Shown here: one piece after another, positions 15,986 to 25,733 of the stretch
Layout: each line of letters opens with the position of its first letter
How positions within the stretch are numbered: the stretch's first letter is position 1
NCBI GenBank assembly: GCA_963762165.1
Contig: CAVXJN010000003.1
Location: forward strand, 434,001-498,000
DNA length: 64,000 bases
Direction: 5' to 3'
DNA from: CAVXJN01 sp963762165
GTDB lineage: Bacteria; Pseudomonadota; Gammaproteobacteria; JASBUN01
Position numbers and translations under genes: made by a program
The notes under the pieces: generated by a model
Database searches by the model: none
The model's input: only the letters and a program-made list of their open reading frames with translations
What the model was told of the DNA's origin: nothing

Positions 15986-16414
15986 TCAGCCGCGGCCCTG
16001 GGTCTTGCGCAGTTTTTCCAGGGTACGCAACTGGGCGATGGACTCGGCCAGTTCGGCCTGCGCCTTGGCGTATTCGATATCGGAAGTCTTGTCCGCCAGC
16101 ACCCGCTCGGCGCGCTCCTTGGCTTCCATGGCCGCAGCCTGGTCCAGATCCTTGGCCCGCAGTGCGGTATCGGCGAGAACGGTGACCACGTGGGGTTGCA
16201 CTTCCAGCATGCCGCCGGAGACGTAATACATCAGTTCGCCCTGGTCCGGGGAAATGACCCGGACTTCGCCGGGCTTCAGGCGCGTCAACAATGGTGTGTG
16301 GCGAGGGGTGATGCCAACCTCGCCCATTTCCGCAGGCGCGAACACCATCTCGGCGGGACCGGAGAAAATTTCGCGCTCGGCGCTGACAATGTCGACATGA
16401 ATGGTCATGGCCAT
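15986..16414 (-). CDS. atpC: ATP synthase F1 epsilon subunit
   Basis: A 142-residue subunit of the F1 central stalk that inhibits ATP hydrolysis and couples gamma to the c-ring. It begins MAMTIHVDIVSAEREIFSGPAEMVFAPA, with the GEVGITPRHTPLLTRLKPGEVRV beta-sandwich and a C-terminal helical hairpin rich in Ala/Glu. It is the last gene of the atp operon, after atpD. Confidence 0.95.
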   Translation of the reverse strand: MAMTIHVDIVSAEREIFSGPAEMVFAPAEMGEVGITPRHTPLLTRLKPGEVRVISPDQGELMYYVSGGMLEVQPHVVTVLADTALRAKDLDQAAAMEAKERAERVLADKTSDIEYAKAQAELAESIAQLRTLEKLRKTQGRG

Positions 16415-16494
16415 AACTTATACCGTCCTGCGAAGAGTTGCGAATCCGGGTAGCCGGCGCCGTTCGCGATGGAGCGGCGCCCACGTCCCGGCCC

Positions 16495-17871
16495 TTACAT
16501 CGTCTTCGCTTTCTCCTGGGCCTCGTCGATGGTGCCGACCATGTAGAAGGCCTGCTCGGGCAGGCCGTCCATTTCCCCTTCGACGATCGCCTTGAACCCG
16601 GAAATGGTGTCCTTCAAGGACACGTATTTGCCGGGTGCGCCGGTGAACGTTTCCGCGACAAAGAACGGCTGGGACAGGAAGCGCTGGATTTTACGGGCCC
16701 GGGATACGGTGAGCTTGTCTTCTTCCGACAGCTCGTCCATACCGAGGATGGCGATGATGTCCTTCAGTTCCTTGTAGCGCTGCAAGGTACCCTGCACGGC
16801 CCGGGCGGTATCGTAATGGTCCTGGCCGATGATCAGCGGATCGAGCTGACGGCTGGTGGAATCCAGCGGATCCACCGCGGGGTAGATACCCAGCTCTGCA
16901 ATCTGGCGGGACAACACCAAGGTGGCGTCCAAATGCGCGAAGGTCGTGGCCGGTGACGGGTCGGTCAAATCGTCCGCAGGAACATACACGGCCTGGAACG
17001 AGGTGATCGAACCGGTCTTGGTCGAGGTGATGCGCTCCTGCAGTACGCCCATTTCCTGTGCCAGAGTCGGCTGGTAACCCACCGCGGACGGCATGCGGCC
17101 GAGCAGTGCGGACACTTCGGTGCCGGCCAAGGTATAGCGGTAGATATTGTCGATGAACATCAGCACGTCGCGGCCTTCGTCGCGGAAATACTCGGCGATG
17201 GTCAAACCCGACAGCGCCACGCGCAGGCGGTTGCCCGGGGGCTCGTTCATCTGACCGTACACCAGGGCGACCTTGTCGATAACGCCGCCTTCGGTCATTT
17301 CATGGTAGAAGTCGTTACCTTCGCGGGTACGCTCGCCGACACCGGCGAACACGGAGTAGCCCGAGTGCTCGACGGCGATGTTGCGGATCAGCTCCATCAG
17401 GGTCACGGTCTTGCCCACGCCCGCGCCGCCGAACAGGCCGATCTTGCCGCCCTTGGCGATGGGCATGATCAAGTCGATGACTTTGATGCCGGTTTCGAAG
17501 ATTTCGATGGAGGTGGCCTGATCGGCATAGACCGGCGCTTTACGGTGAATGGGCATGCGGGTCTCGGTCGCCACCGGGCCCGCGTCGTCCACCGGATTGC
17601 CGAGCACGTCCATGATCCGACCCAGGGTCGCGGTGCCCACCGGCACGGTGATCGGTTCGCCGGTATTGTTGACCGCGGATTCGCGCTTGAGTCCGTCGGT
17701 CGTGCCCATGGCGATCGTACGAACCACGCCGTCGCCGAGCTGCTGCTGCACCTCAAGCGTCAGACCGGTGTCCGCCACCAACAGGGCGTCGTACACCTTG
17801 GGCATGGCATCGCGCGGAAACTCCACGTCCACGACGGCGCCGATGATCTGGGTGATCTTTCCGGAGCTCAT
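16495..17871 (-). CDS. atpD: ATP synthase F1 beta subunit
   Basis: The catalytic beta subunit, 458 residues from MSSGKITQIIGAVVDVEFP; a longer open frame upstream to 17967 is rejected because beta subunits start just here. Walker A is GGAGVGKTV (about 150), and the catalytic Glu and Arg regions are in VFAGVGERTREGNDFY. The DELSEEDKLTV block is present near the C-terminus. It makes ATP with alpha in F1 on the cytoplasmic face. It lies between atpG and atpC. Confidence 0.97.
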   Translation of the reverse strand: MSSGKITQIIGAVVDVEFPRDAMPKVYDALLVADTGLTLEVQQQLGDGVVRTIAMGTTDGLKRESAVNNTGEPITVPVGTATLGRIMDVLGNPVDDAGPVATETRMPIHRKAPVYADQATSIEIFETGIKVIDLIMPIAKGGKIGLFGGAGVGKTVTLMELIRNIAVEHSGYSVFAGVGERTREGNDFYHEMTEGGVIDKVALVYGQMNEPPGNRLRVALSGLTIAEYFRDEGRDVLMFIDNIYRYTLAGTEVSALLGRMPSAVGYQPTLAQEMGVLQERITSTKTGSITSFQAVYVPADDLTDPSPATTFAHLDATLVLSRQIAELGIYPAVDPLDSTSRQLDPLIIGQDHYDTARAVQGTLQRYKELKDIIAILGMDELSEEDKLTVSRARKIQRFLSQPFFVAETFTGAPGKYVSLKDTISGFKAIVEGEMDGLPEQAFYMVGTIDEAQEKAKTM

Positions 17872-17941
17872 TTCATCTGCCTCGCTATCTTGAATCCTGA
17901 TTCGGTCAGGAGCCGCGTCTGCGACTCCGATGATGTTCGTG

Positions 17942-18805
17942 TTATACCGCCGCGGCGCCGCCGACAATTTCCGACAATTCCTGGGTAATCGCAGCCTGGC
18001 GCGCCTTGTTGTAGGCCAGCGCCAGATCGTCGATCAGATTTCCGGCGTTGTCGGACGCGGCCTTCATTGCCACCATGCGCGCGGCCTGTTCGCTGGCGAT
18101 GTTCTCCACCACGCCCTGGTACACCAACGATTCGATGTAACGCATAAGCAAAGCGTCGAGCACGGACTTCGACTCCGGCTCGTACAGATAATCCCAGTGA
18201 TGGGTCAGCGCTTCTTCGGGCTCTTCCGCCATGATCGGCAGCAACTGCTCGATCGTAGGGCGCTGGGTCATGGTGTTGACGAATTCATTGCCGGCCAGAT
18301 AGAGACGGTCGATCTCGCCCTCATCATAAGCATCGAGCATGACGCGAATGGTGCCGATCAATGATTCGAGGGTCGGTGCGTCGCCCAGTTCCGACGTCTG
18401 CGCACGCAAGGTGGCGCGAAAACGTTTGAAGAAACCGGTCGCCTTGCGGCCGATGGTACACAGGTCGATTTCCACACCCTTGGCTTCCCAATCCCGCAAC
18501 TCGCGCAGCACTTTGCGGAACAAGTTGCTGTTGAGGCCGCCGCACAAGCCGCGATCTGTGGAGATGATGACATAGCCGACGCGCTTCACTTCCCGGTCTT
18601 CGAGATACGGATGACGGTACTCGGGATGGGCCTGGGCAAGATGCGCCATGACGTTGCGGATCTTCTTGGCATAGGGCTTGGACGCCGCCATACGATCCTG
18701 GGCTTTGCGCATCTTGCTGGCCGCCACCATTTCCATGGCGCGGGTGATCTTCTGAGTATTCTTGATACTCTTGATCTGAGTGCGAATCTCTTTGCCAGCT
18801 GCCAT
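17942..18805 (-). CDS. atpG: ATP synthase F1 gamma subunit
   Basis: The 287-residue rotor shaft. The N-terminal helix MAAGKEIRTQIKSIKNTQKITRAMEMVAASKMRKAQ and the C-terminal helix SDNAGNLIDDLALAYNKARQAAITQEL form the coiled coil inside the alpha-beta hexamer. The central fold contains TDRGLCGGLNSNLF. Normal length, and in the usual place between atpA and atpD. Confidence 0.96.
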   Translation of the reverse strand: MAAGKEIRTQIKSIKNTQKITRAMEMVAASKMRKAQDRMAASKPYAKKIRNVMAHLAQAHPEYRHPYLEDREVKRVGYVIISTDRGLCGGLNSNLFRKVLRELRDWEAKGVEIDLCTIGRKATGFFKRFRATLRAQTSELGDAPTLESLIGTIRVMLDAYDEGEIDRLYLAGNEFVNTMTQRPTIEQLLPIMAEEPEEALTHHWDYLYEPESKSVLDALLMRYIESLVYQGVVENIASEQAARMVAMKAASDNAGNLIDDLALAYNKARQAAITQELSEIVGGAAAV

Positions 18806-18820
18806 GGGATGAAACCTCGC

Positions 18821-20362
18821 TTACCAGGTGCCGTTTGCCTTGAAGCCGTCCAAGGCCTTCTTCAAGCCCGCCTGGACGTCGTCGTTGTAGTCGCCGGTCT
18901 CGTTGATCTGGTTGAGCAGATCACCGTGATTGGACTTGAAGTAGCTGTGCAGCGCCGCTTCGAACGCCACCACTTTGCTCACTTCCACGTCATCCAGGTA
19001 GCCTTCGTTGGCGGCATACAAGGACACGGCCATTTCGCCGACGGACAGCGGCGCATACTGCTTCTGCTTCATCAGTTCGGTGACGCGCGTACCGCGTTCG
19101 AGCTGTTTGCGGGTGGCTTCGTCCAGGTCCGATGCGAACTGCGAGAACGCTGCCAGCTCACGGTACTGGGCCAGCGCCAGGCGCACACCGCCGCCGAGCT
19201 TTTTGATGATCTTGGTCTGGGCGGCGCCGCCGACGCGGGATACGGAAAGACCGGCGTTGATGGCGGGCCGGATACCGGCGTTGAACAAATCCGATTCCAG
19301 GAAGATCTGACCGTCGGTAATGGAGATCACGTTGGTCGGCACGAATGCCGATACGTCACCGGCTTGGGTCTCGATGATCGGCAGCGCGGTCAGCGAACCG
19401 GTCTTGCCCTTCACTTCGCCGTTGGTCATCTTCTCGACATAGTCTGCATTGACCCGTGCCGCGCGTTCGAGCAAGCGCGAATGCAAATAGAAAACGTCAC
19501 CGGGATAGGCTTCGCGGCCAGGCGGACGACGCAGCAGCAAGGACACCTGGCGATAGGCCCAGGCCTGCTTGGTCAAGTCGTCGTACACGATCAGCGCGTC
19601 TTCACCACGGTCGCGGAAGTACTCGCCCATGGTGCAGCCGGCGTAAGGCGCGATGAATTGCAGCGCAGCCGAGTCGGACGCTGCGGCGGCGACCACGATC
19701 GTGTGGTCCATGGCGCCGTGCTCTTCGAGCTTGCGCACCACGGCGGCAATGGAGGAGTTCTTCTGGCCGACGGCGACGTAGATGCACTTAACGCCGGTGC
19801 CCTTCTGATTGATGATGGCGTCGATGGCCACCGCGGTCTTGCCCGTCTGGCGGTCACCGATGATCAACTCGCGCTGACCGCGACCGACCGGCACCATGGC
19901 GTCGATGGCCTTGAGGCCGGTCTGAACCGGCTGATCGACGGATTTACGGGTAATGACGCCGGGTGCGATCTTTTCGATCGGCGAAGTTTCCTTGGCGTCG
20001 ATGGCGCCCTTGCCGTCGATCGCGTTGCCCAGCGGGTCGACCACGCGGCCGAGCAGCGCTTCGCCCACCGGCACTTCGAGAATGCGGCCGGTGCATTTCA
20101 CCGCGTCGCCTTCGGAGATGTGCTCGTAATCGCCCAGGATCACCGCGCCGACGGAATCGCGCTCCAGGTTGAGCGCCATGCCGAAGGTGTCGCCCGGGAA
20201 TTCCAGCATTTCGCCGGCCATCACGTCGGCCAGACCGTGGACCCGCACAATGCCGTCGGTGAGGCTGACGACCGTGCCTTCGTTACGTGCTTCCGCGACC
20301 GCTTCGAAACTCTCGATGCGCTTTTTGATCAGGTCGCTGATTTCGGATGGATTGAGCTGCAT
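18821..20362 (-). CDS. atpA: ATP synthase F1 alpha subunit
   Basis: 513 residues, the non-catalytic nucleotide-binding subunit that alternates with beta. It starts MQLNPSEISDLIKKRIESFE. It has Walker A GDRQTGKTAVAID (about 169), the Arg-finger region VSRVGGAAQTKIIKK, and DVSAFVPTNVISITDGQIFLE. The frame is intact across 1.5 kb. Spacing to atpH upstream is 13 bases and to atpG 15 bases. Confidence 0.97.
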   Translation of the reverse strand: MQLNPSEISDLIKKRIESFEAVAEARNEGTVVSLTDGIVRVHGLADVMAGEMLEFPGDTFGMALNLERDSVGAVILGDYEHISEGDAVKCTGRILEVPVGEALLGRVVDPLGNAIDGKGAIDAKETSPIEKIAPGVITRKSVDQPVQTGLKAIDAMVPVGRGQRELIIGDRQTGKTAVAIDAIINQKGTGVKCIYVAVGQKNSSIAAVVRKLEEHGAMDHTIVVAAAASDSAALQFIAPYAGCTMGEYFRDRGEDALIVYDDLTKQAWAYRQVSLLLRRPPGREAYPGDVFYLHSRLLERAARVNADYVEKMTNGEVKGKTGSLTALPIIETQAGDVSAFVPTNVISITDGQIFLESDLFNAGIRPAINAGLSVSRVGGAAQTKIIKKLGGGVRLALAQYRELAAFSQFASDLDEATRKQLERGTRVTELMKQKQYAPLSVGEMAVSLYAANEGYLDDVEVSKVVAFEAALHSYFKSNHGDLLNQINETGDYNDDVQAGLKKALDGFKANGTW

Positions 20363-20375
20363 TGACCTATTCCTC

Positions 20376-20912
20376 TTAGTGATTCAGCGCGCTGGCGAGC
20401 CGCCCGAGCTTGCCGCGTACCGAACCATCGATAACCAGGTCGCCGGCGCGAATGATGGCGCCGCCGATCAGGGACTCGTCTACAGTGGCGCTGAGCGTGA
20501 CGTTACGGCCTAGGCGCGCTTTCAGCGCCTCGGCAATGCGTCCGCGCTGGGCGTCGTCCAATGGATAAGCACTCACCATTTCGGCTTCGACGGTACGCTC
20601 GGCGGCCGCCCGCAGCACTTCGTACACCGCGGCGATTTCCGGCAACAACACCAGCCGCCGGTTCTCCGCCAGCAAGCGCACCAGGTTGCGTGCGTCGTCA
20701 CTGAGGCGTTCGGCGCATACGCCGATGAACAGTTCCGCCAGCTCCGCCTTGGTCAGACGCGTGCTTTCGATGATGTCCGCCATCTGCGGATCGGCGGCAA
20801 CGGCAGCAGCGAAATGCAGCTCGTCACTCCAGTCCGCCAAACGGCCGGTTTCCTGCGCGCGTTCGAATACCGCTTGCGCGTAGGGTCGTGCCACGGTGGT
20901 CAGTTCGGCCAT
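20376..20912 (-). CDS. atpH: ATP synthase F1 delta subunit
   Basis: A 178-residue stator subunit that ties the top of F1 to the b-subunit dimer. It begins MAELTTVARPYAQAVFERAQE, the typical ARPYA-AvFe- start, and ends with the conserved VDESLIGGAIIRAGDLVIDGSVRGKL block. It is in operon between atpF and atpA. Confidence 0.95.
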   Translation of the reverse strand: MAELTTVARPYAQAVFERAQETGRLADWSDELHFAAAVAADPQMADIIESTRLTKAELAELFIGVCAERLSDDARNLVRLLAENRRLVLLPEIAAVYEVLRAAAERTVEAEMVSAYPLDDAQRGRIAEALKARLGRNVTLSATVDESLIGGAIIRAGDLVIDGSVRGKLGRLASALNH

Positions 20913-20923
20913 GGAAGTTCCGC

Positions 20924-21394
20924 CTAGATTTGGCTGACGAGCTCGTCGAGCATCTGGTTGTGGCTGTTCTGGTCAACCTCACGCTTGAGTACGCGCTCGG
21001 CGCCATTCACTGCCAGAACCGCGACCTGCGCCCGCAGTTGCTCACGGGCACGGTTGGCCTCTTGCTCGATCTCGGCTTTCGCCGCCGCCAACAAACGTTC
21101 GCCTTCAGCACGTGCTTCGTTCTTGGCTTCTTCGACCATCTCATTGGCACGTTTCTGTGCCTGGCTGACGATCTCCGATGCCCGCTCTTTGGCTTCGTGC
21201 AAACTTTCTTTGGCGCGCTGCTCGGCCAGCTCTTGTTCGTGTTGACCACGCTCGGCGGCGGCCAGGCCGTCGGCGATGCGCTTGTTGCGCTCCTCCATGA
21301 TGCCCGTCAGCGGTTTCCATACGAAGCGCATGGTGAACCAGACGAACAGCGCGAAGGTGATCATCTGCACGATTAACGTGGCAGTAATGTTCAC
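20924..21394 (-). CDS. atpF: ATP synthase Fo b subunit
   Basis: A 156-residue peripheral stalk subunit with one N-terminal membrane helix (MNITATLIVQMITFALFVWF), a short MRFVWKPL junction and a long charged helix that dimerises. In the operon it lies 42 bases after atpE and 11 before atpH. Confidence 0.95.
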   Translation of the reverse strand: MNITATLIVQMITFALFVWFTMRFVWKPLTGIMEERNKRIADGLAAAERGQHEQELAEQRAKESLHEAKERASEIVSQAQKRANEMVEEAKNEARAEGERLLAAAKAEIEQEANRAREQLRAQVAVLAVNGAERVLKREVDQNSHNQMLDELVSQI

Positions 21395-21436
21395 GTTAAA
21401 GCTCCCTCGTTGCGGTGGGTGGGATTAAAGGGTTCC

Positions 21437-21709
21437 TTAACCGCCCGCAGCGCCGATGAACGGGTTGGCGAACACGAACCACATGGCCATACCCAGCACG
21501 ATCATCGGGAAGGCTTCCATGAGACCGCCGGTGAACAGCATCTGACCCATCAGCTGCGGACGCATTTCCGGCTGACGCGCGATGCCTTCGATGTACTTGG
21601 AGCAGATCATGCCCCAACCCAATGCCGAACCCAGCCCCGCGGCTGCCAGGATGATGCCCACGGCGATAGCGGTGCTGCTGTAGATTTGGACGGCCAGTTC
21701 AGGACTCAT
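21437..21709 (-). CDS. atpE: ATP synthase Fo c subunit
   Basis: A 90-residue proteolipid ring subunit with two helices around the polar loop ARQPE. The proton-carrying Glu is in GLMEAFPMIVLG. The ion site reads E-A rather than the E-S/T pattern with a helix-1 Gln seen in sodium-type rings, which points to protons. The N-terminus (MSPELAVQIYSSTAIAVG) is slightly longer than in E. coli. Confidence 0.95.
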   Translation of the reverse strand: MSPELAVQIYSSTAIAVGIILAAAGLGSALGWGMICSKYIEGIARQPEMRPQLMGQMLFTGGLMEAFPMIVLGMAMWFVFANPFIGAAGG

Positions 21710-21770
21710 TGTCAGGTCTCCCTCAATTAGCTTTGTTGCAGTTCAAAAAAGAAAATGGAAATCGGTTGGA

Positions 21771-22571
21771 TCAGTGCTCGTCCATGTCGGCGGACGCCAT
21801 GCCCAGATAGACCACGGTCAGGAGCATGAAGATGAACGCCTGCAGGGTGATGACCAGGATATGGAAAATGGCCCACAACAGACCCAGCGCGATCTGTGCC
21901 GGGATGAGCCACCAGGCGGCCCCGAGCAACGCGATGAGCATGAACAGCAGCTCGCCGGCGAACATGTTGCCGAACAGTCGCAGCGCCAGGCTGACCGGCT
22001 TGGCGATTTCTTCGATCGTGGTCATGACGATGTTGACCGGGATCAGGTATTTGCCGAACGGATGAAACAAGAAGGTCTTGATGTAGCCGATCGGGCCTTT
22101 GATCTTGATGTTGTAATAAATAATGAGTAGGAACACCGACAGCGCCAGGGCGAAGGTAGTGCCCAGGTCGGTGGTGGGCACGACCTTGAGATGTTCGATG
22201 CCGACGCCATGGGCGATCAGCGGCAGCAGGTCCACGGGCAGCAGATCCATGGCGTTCATCAGGAACACCCACATGAAGATCGTCAGCGCCAAGGGCGCGA
22301 CCAGGACGCTGCGGCCGGTGAATATCGATTTGACCTGAGTGTCGACGAACTCGACGATGACTTCCAGAAAGCTCTGCATGCCGCTGGGCGTGCCGGAAGT
22401 CAAATGCTTGCGCATGCGCCAAGCCGCCAGCATGATCAAACCGAACACCAGCCAGCTGAAGACGATGGTATCGATGTGATAGGTCCAGAACCCTTCACCC
22501 GTGCCCAGGTTGACCAGGTGATGCTGGATGTATTCGACCGGCGTCGGTCCGGCGCTGCTCGGTTCACTCAC
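21771..22571 (-). CDS. atpB: ATP synthase Fo a subunit
   Basis: A 266-residue membrane subunit forming the proton half-channels. Five to six hydrophobic helices are visible. The essential Arg is in EIAKPVSLALRLFGNMFAGEL, and a C-terminal helix follows with QAFIFMLLTVVYLGMA. It is first of the structural subunits after atpI, as usual. Confidence 0.95.
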   Translation of the reverse strand: MSEPSSAGPTPVEYIQHHLVNLGTGEGFWTYHIDTIVFSWLVFGLIMLAAWRMRKHLTSGTPSGMQSFLEVIVEFVDTQVKSIFTGRSVLVAPLALTIFMWVFLMNAMDLLPVDLLPLIAHGVGIEHLKVVPTTDLGTTFALALSVFLLIIYYNIKIKGPIGYIKTFLFHPFGKYLIPVNIVMTTIEEIAKPVSLALRLFGNMFAGELLFMLIALLGAAWWLIPAQIALGLLWAIFHILVITLQAFIFMLLTVVYLGMASADMDEH

Positions 22572-22635
22572 GCTAGGGCCCCAGAGTTTCGATGCAAAAA
22601 GTCCTACTGCGTTCCGGCGCGCGCCGGGAAGGCAG

Positions 22636-22989
22636 TCACGGATACTGTCGTTTGGCGGCGATCACATAGCCCAGCTGAGCGACGGCGAACGCAATCAACT
22701 GCGGCAGAGGCGCCAGTTTGAGCACTCCCATGCCGACCGCGAACCCCACCAGGGTGATGATGAACCGTTGCGCCGCGCCAGCGTACATCGTGAGCGCGAT
22801 ACTCGCGCCTTCCATGCGGTCGGCGCGTTTCACGCGCCAAGCCAGCAACAGGCTGTTCACCATCACGATGGCGCCGCCGAAAATCGCCGACAGCGCCCAC
22901 GCCTGACCACGCCAAGCAAATGCCGCGATCACCACCGCAGCAATCAGAATGATTTGTGCAATTACGACGTTACGCAGTGCGCTCGGCAT
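22636..22989 (-). CDS. atpI: ATP synthase accessory protein AtpI
   Basis: A 117-residue membrane protein with four predicted helices, starting MPSALRNVVIAQIILIAAVV. An open frame extends to 23094, but it would run into the promoter at 23106, so the inner ATG is preferred. AtpI assists c-ring assembly or ion supply. It leads the atp operon. Confidence 0.85.
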   Translation of the reverse strand: MPSALRNVVIAQIILIAAVVIAAFAWRGQAWALSAIFGGAIVMVNSLLLAWRVKRADRMEGASIALTMYAGAAQRFIITLVGFAVGMGVLKLAPLPQLIAFAVAQLGYVIAAKRQYP

Positions 22990-23105
22990 GGATACAGGTC
23001 TGGAAAGGGCGCATCGCTGCCGTGTTCGGCGCGAGTTCCGCCACTTTCGTGCGGACACTGATCGAGCCGCGGCGCGCAGGGCGCAATTGCACAATAGCGG
23101 CGCGC

Positions 23106-23134
23106 AGTATAAAGATTCAGGCTAGAGGGGTCAA
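23106..23134 (-). promoter_or_regulatory. Sigma-70 promoter of the atp operon
   Basis: On the minus strand, TTGACC (-35) and TATACT (-10) are separated by exactly 17 bases, about 115 bases before the atpI start. The match to consensus is close (five of six at each box), and there is no other gene between. Confidence 0.75.
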
Positions 23135-23233
23135 CGACGGGGGTATAAATCTCGCGGGTTTATTCGCAAGCCCGCGACGATGCGAAAATGGCGGCGAAAT
23201 GTCGGAAAATGTCGTCAATCGCGCGAATTTCGC

Positions 23234-24109
23234 TCAGCGAATGTGAGCCAGGATGCCTTCCAGTTCATCGAGGCTGTTGTACTGAATGACGAGCTTGCCT
23301 TTTCCCTTGTTTCCTTGCTGGATTTCCACGCTCGCGCCCAGCTTTTCGGTAAGGTCGTCCTGCAGGCGACGTACATCGGGATCGAGTTTCGGTGCGGGTT
23401 GCGGCGCCGCCCGCGGCTGTTGACTGCGGCGCACCAACTCCTCGGTTTCCCGCACCGACAGGCCGCGGTCCGCAACCCGTTTGGCGACTTCGCTCTGGGC
23501 CTCGCCTTTGAGCGCCAATAACGCCCGCGCATGCCCCATTTCCAAGGCGCGCTTTTCGACCAGCCGCCGGACATCGGGGTTGAGCTCCAACAAGCGCAAC
23601 AGGTTGGTCACGCCGGTGCGCGAGCGGCCGACGGCTTCTGCCGCCTGCTGGTGGGTCATCTCGAATTCGTCGATCAAGCGTTGCAGCGCCTGCGCCTCTT
23701 CCATCGGGTTGAGGTTTTCGCGCTGAATGTTCTCGATCAGGGCCATGGCGATGGCCGCGCGGTCGGGGACGTCGCGTATCACTGCAGGGATGTCCTGCAG
23801 GCCCGCGAGCTGCGCCGCCCGCCAGCGGCGTTCGCCGGCGATGATTTCGTATCGGCTGTCGCTGATCGGCCGCACGACGATGGGCTGGACTACGCCCTGG
23901 GCGCGGATGGATTCGGCCAGGTCCTCGAGGCTTTCGGTATGCATGTCCAGTCGCGGCTGATAGCGGCCGCGCTGAATCAAATCCACCGGCAGTTTGCGCA
24001 GCTCGCCTTCAGGCGGCTCGCTGCCGGTCTTGGAAGTGGTGGAGGCACCGGCGTTGCTGCCCAAAAGAGCGTCAAGGCCGCGTCCCAAGCCGCGCTTCTT
24101 GGTTGCCAT
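23234..24109 (-). CDS. parB: Chromosome partitioning protein ParB
   Basis: 291 residues. The N-terminal CTPase/ParB domain has GRYQPRLDM and the GERRWRAAQLAGL box. The helix-turn-helix that reads parS is at HQQAAEAVGRSRTGVTNLLRLLELN (about residues 150-175). A C-terminal dimerisation domain ends ELEGILAHIR. It loads at parS near the origin; two parS sites are visible in recF (39418 and 40024). It is transcribed after parA with a 95-base gap. Frame intact. Confidence 0.96.
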   Translation of the reverse strand: MATKKRGLGRGLDALLGSNAGASTTSKTGSEPPEGELRKLPVDLIQRGRYQPRLDMHTESLEDLAESIRAQGVVQPIVVRPISDSRYEIIAGERRWRAAQLAGLQDIPAVIRDVPDRAAIAMALIENIQRENLNPMEEAQALQRLIDEFEMTHQQAAEAVGRSRTGVTNLLRLLELNPDVRRLVEKRALEMGHARALLALKGEAQSEVAKRVADRGLSVRETEELVRRSQQPRAAPQPAPKLDPDVRRLQDDLTEKLGASVEIQQGNKGKGKLVIQYNSLDELEGILAHIR

Positions 24110-24204
24110 GGGCGGTCTCTGAACAAGTTAGCTGCAAAAAGGCGCGCCCTGTGCCGCGCCGCGTGTCGCATTCTATCACGCCGGCGGCGGTCGCGAGCGC
24201 TCGG

Positions 24205-25002
24205 TCAGGCAGTTGCCTCGCGATCGGGGTGCTGCTTTTTTTCGTCGCGGCGAATGATCTCGCCCGCCAGGGCCAGATACGCCAGCGCGCCGCGGGATGT
24301 CTTATCGTAATGCAACGCCGGAATGCCGTGGCTGGGCGCCTCGGCGAGACGCACGTTACGGGGAATCAGGGTGCGGTATACCTTGTCGCCGAAATGCAGC
24401 GATAGCTGGGCCGACACCTCGTTCGCCAGGTTGTTGCGCGGATCGAACATGGTGCGCAGCAAGCCCTCCACTTCCAGCTCGGGATTGAGGGAGGCGCGGA
24501 TCTGCTCGATGGTCTGGATCAGCGCCGTCAGCCCTTCGAGGGCGTAATACTCGCATTGCATTGGAATGATCACACCGCGCGCCGCCGTAAGGGCGTTGAT
24601 GGTAAGCATGTTCAACGCCGGCGGACAATCGATCAGCAGGTAATCGTAACGCTCATGGAGCGGTGCCAGCGCTTCGCGCAAGCGCCGTTCGCGATGATCC
24701 TGGTCCATGAGGCCGACTTCGGCGGCCGTCAGATCCGCGTTGGCGGGAAGTAGATCGAAGTTGGCGCCTTCGATGTGAATCACGGTGGCGCCGGCATCCG
24801 CATCCCCCAGCAGCACGTCGCAGGCAGTCTGCTCGATTTCGTTCTTGTTGACGCCGCAACCCATAGTGGCATTGCCCTGGGGATCCAGGTCTACCAACAG
24901 CACACGGCGCTTGGTGGCTGCCAACGATGCCGCCAGATTCACGGAGGTGGTGGTCTTCCCCACGCCGCCTTTCTGGTTGGTGATCGCGATGATTCTGCCC
25001 AT
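24205..25002 (-). CDS. parA: Chromosome partitioning ATPase ParA (Soj)
   Basis: A 265-residue deviant-Walker ATPase that segregates origins with ParB. It begins MGRIIAITNQKGGVGKTTTS, with the signature Lys and P-loop KGGVGKTT, followed by LLVDLDPQGNATMGCG and LIDCPPALNMLT. It lacks the N-terminal helix-turn-helix of plasmid ParA, which fits a chromosomal type. It lies between rsmG and parB in the conserved gid-par cluster. Confidence 0.96.
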   Translation of the reverse strand: MGRIIAITNQKGGVGKTTTSVNLAASLAATKRRVLLVDLDPQGNATMGCGVNKNEIEQTACDVLLGDADAGATVIHIEGANFDLLPANADLTAAEVGLMDQDHRERRLREALAPLHERYDYLLIDCPPALNMLTINALTAARGVIIPMQCEYYALEGLTALIQTIEQIRASLNPELEVEGLLRTMFDPRNNLANEVSAQLSLHFGDKVYRTLIPRNVRLAEAPSHGIPALHYDKTSRGALAYLALAGEIIRRDEKKQHPDREATA

Positions 25003-25066
25003 GGATTCCGCCTATGCAGGCTCGGCCGTCGTTTGCTCAGCGGCCATCATAAACCTTCGCGGCGGA

Positions 25067-25720
25067 TTACTGTACCTCTTGGAGCCGCGAATCCTGGGTG
25101 CCGGCGCTGCGCTCCAGCACCACCAGATGACGCTCGCCGTCCAGACCCGGCACTCGCAGCGGCACGACCTCGGTCACCTCGAATCCGTCCGGCACTTCCT
25201 GCAATTCCGCCACCGGGTACATGCCTTTCATCGCCAGCAAGCGGCCGTCGTCGGCGCATAGATGTCCGGCGCGCTGCGCCAGCTCGGCGACCGATGAAAA
25301 GGCGCGGGAAATAATGCAGTCGAACAGCCTATCGCTGCGGTATTGCTCGGCCCGCGCTCGCACCACGGTGGCGTTGCCGAGCCCGAGCTCAGCAATCGCC
25401 TGGGTGACGAAGCGGGTTTTCTTGCCATTGCTGTCCAGCAGCACGAAATGGCATTCCGGGCGGGCGATGGCCAGCGGTATACCGGGCAATCCGGCGCCGG
25501 TGCCGACGTCGAGTATGTGTTCGCCCCGCAGCCAGGGCGAGGCGGTCAACGAATCGAGCAAATGGCGCGTGACCATCTGCTGGGGATCGCGAACGGAAGT
25601 GAGATTGAATGCCCGATTCCAGCGTCCCAGCAAGCTGACGTAGTCCAGCAGCAGCTGGACGCCGGATTCGGGCAAGGCGAGGCCCAGGGAGTCGAGCCCG
25701 GAGGTTAGTTGGGCGCGCAC
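25067..25720 (-). CDS. rsmG: 16S rRNA (guanine527-N7)-methyltransferase
   Basis: A 217-residue SAM-dependent methyltransferase (GidB) acting on G527 of 16S rRNA. The SAM site is LDVGTGAGLPGIPLAI (about residues 70-85), with the earlier WNRAFNLTSVRDPQQMVTRHLLDSL block. It starts at GTG 25720. Unusually, a DUF302 gene separates it from mnmG, with a 13-base gap between them. Confidence 0.95.
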   Translation of the reverse strand: MRAQLTSGLDSLGLALPESGVQLLLDYVSLLGRWNRAFNLTSVRDPQQMVTRHLLDSLTASPWLRGEHILDVGTGAGLPGIPLAIARPECHFVLLDSNGKKTRFVTQAIAELGLGNATVVRARAEQYRSDRLFDCIISRAFSSVAELAQRAGHLCADDGRLLAMKGMYPVAELQEVPDGFEVTEVVPLRVPGLDGERHLVVLERSAGTQDSRLQEVQ

Positions 25721-25733
25721 CGGGACCGTTCAA